Of a stretch of DNA of 7,168 bases, positions 6,849 through 7,168 are shown piece by piece. The stretch is from contig CAIWET010000549.1 in assembly GCA_903911805.1 (NCBI GenBank), positions 1 to 7,168 on the forward strand. The letters run 5' to 3'. Position 1 is the stretch's first letter. Each line of letters begins with the position of its first letter. Both the position numbers and the translations under genes were made by a program. Under the pieces are notes generated by a model, which saw nothing but the letters and a program-made list of their open reading frames with translations, did not search any database and was not told the DNA's origin. Source of the stretch: an uncultured Ignavibacteria bacterium (GTDB lineage Bacteria; Bacteroidota; Ignavibacteria; Kapaibacteriales; UBA2268).

Positions 6849-6856
6849 AACAATCC

Positions 6857-6888
6857 GAATGGCTGGCTAAACCCCAGCCATTTTTTTT
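6857..6888 (+). terminator. Strong intrinsic terminator after the coiled-coil gene
   Basis: The stem AATGGCTGG (6858-6866) pairs with CCAGCCATT (6874-6882) around a 7-base loop, CTAAACC, with a further possible G-U pair at the base. A run of eight T (6881-6888) follows. The stem is unusually GC-rich for this region. It begins 9 bases after the stop codon and works only in the plus direction, as the minus strand has no T run after it. Confidence 0.92.
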
Positions 6889-6901
6889 ATCAATCAAATT
6901 A

Positions 6902-6909
6902 TAGATTTG
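6902..6909 (+). promoter_or_regulatory. Candidate Bacteroidota-type -7 promoter element
   Basis: TAGATTTG followed by C matches the Bacteroidota sigma-A -7 consensus TAnnTTTGY. A -33 TTTG would be expected near 6879-6882, where the sequence is ATTT-like, from the terminator T tract, so only half the promoter matches. It would give a transcript starting near 6916, about 28 bases before the small ORF at 6944. Confidence 0.4.
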
Positions 6910-6943
6910 CAATACTCTTATATAGTGAATCTGAAAGGAAATG

Positions 6944-7045
6944 ATGGTATATGTAATTATTATATCTGTAGTTGTGATAACTGCATTAACTATTGCAACC
7001 ACTGCCAGTTTTATGGCTTTGAGAGCATTATTTGAAACCTTATAA
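6944..7045 (+). CDS. Small predicted single-span membrane peptide
   Basis: This ORF encodes 33 residues, beginning MVYVIIISVVVITAL. Residues 2-23 are a continuous hydrophobic segment (Val, Ile, Thr, Ala), followed by a short tail with one Arg and one Glu, ending LFETL. That suggests one membrane span. AAAGGA (6934-6939) lies 4 bases before this ATG. An ATG directly before it (6941) is possible but would leave only one base from the AGGA. A TAnnTTTG-like element lies about 35 bases upstream. No homologue comes to mind; small membrane peptides of this kind occur in phages, toxin systems and many ordinary loci. Its shortness means chance cannot be excluded. Confidence 0.5.
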   Translation: MVYVIIISVVVITALTIATTASFMALRALFETL

Positions 7046-7055
7046 TCTTATATTT

Positions 7056-7168
7056 ATGACAAAAGATTATATAGCAGAATTTAGAGATAAGATAGCTTTG
7101 GCAATTTTGCCAATTCTTTTAAAAAAATGTGAGCATTATGAATTTTATCAGATTACAGATCTTAGTTA
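7056..7168 (+). CDS. Hypothetical protein, N-terminal fragment (runs off the right edge)
   Basis: The reading frame is open from the ATG at 7056 to the window end, giving 37 codons: MTKDYIAEFRDKIALAILPI and onward to a Cys-Glu-His-Tyr stretch and ITDLS. The composition is that of a soluble helical protein. The layout loosely recalls short phage-encoded hypotheticals that open MTKREYxAIKIMQG, a weak resemblance from memory. No clear Shine-Dalgarno precedes the ATG. Its start is 10 bases after the stop of the small membrane peptide, so the two may be co-transcribed. An in-frame TTG at 7032 with GAGAG about 8 bases before it is an alternative start that would overlap the small ORF. Confidence 0.5.
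   Translation, partial: MTKDYIAEFRDKIALAILPILLKKCEHYEFYQITDLS
7098..7113. repeat. Palindrome TTGGCAA-TT-TTGCCAA inside the right-edge ORF
   Basis: Two perfect 7-base inverted arms flank a TT spacer, the same 7-2-7 geometry as the repeat in the coiled-coil gene, though the sequence differs. It lies about 43 bases after the ATG at 7056. A single copy of this length may be chance. Confidence 0.5.

Noticed and set aside
6793..7002. Minus-strand frame of 69 codons across the terminator
   Set aside because: It runs through the coiled-coil gene's end, the plus-strand terminator and the small ORF, has no Shine-Dalgarno, and resembles antisense sequence.
1..7168. A complete undescribed defence or mobile system
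   Set aside because: No nuclease, helicase, reverse transcriptase, CRISPR array or paired toxin-antitoxin genes can be seen; the genes are secreted cargo, an IS end and unrecognised small proteins.

Overview
The window is AT-rich (about 30% GC by eye) and most likely comes from the Bacteroidota or the wider FCB group (Ignavibacteria or Kapabacteria-like). The evidence is two proteins with N-terminal signal peptides and C-terminal type IX secretion (Por/T9SS, type A) sorting domains, each with an YPNP/FPNP motif and an NGxYFLxx...KxxIxK ending. One stretch also matches the Bacteroidota -7 promoter element TAnnTTTG.

Layout from left to right. Positions 1-140 are the end of an insertion sequence, probably IS256 family. 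It holds the first 22 codons of a minus-strand transposase and a terminus reading GAGGGTGTAA inward. Positions 141-322 carry no gene but include a hairpin that fits a terminator for the next gene. Positions 323-5692 are a two-gene minus-strand operon. Its upstream gene encodes a 428-residue secreted seven-bladed beta-propeller-like protein. Its downstream gene encodes a 1357-residue secreted protein of unknown function, with a Cys-rich region and a Lys-rich linker before the sorting domain. Only 9 bases separate the two genes, and the second gene's Shine-Dalgarno sequence overlaps the first gene's stop codon.

Positions 5693-6065 form a divergent intergenic region rich in inverted repeats. To its right, on the plus strand, lies a 260-residue acidic, coiled-coil protein of unknown function (6066-6848). 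It contains an exact 24-bp duplication built on a 16-bp palindrome and is followed by a strong intrinsic terminator. After that come a probable 33-residue membrane peptide (6944-7045) and the start of another hypothetical gene that runs off the right edge.

The two T9SS proteins were probably made and exported together to the outer membrane surface or medium. One may be a scaffold or binding propeller and the other a large surface protein or enzyme. The plus-strand genes look like accessory or mobile-type genes with no visible functional link to the operon. I see no CRISPR, tRNA or rRNA, and no assembled novel system that can be proven from sequence alone. The most unusual signals are the palindromic repeats in and ahead of the coiled-coil gene and the architecture of the 1357-residue protein.
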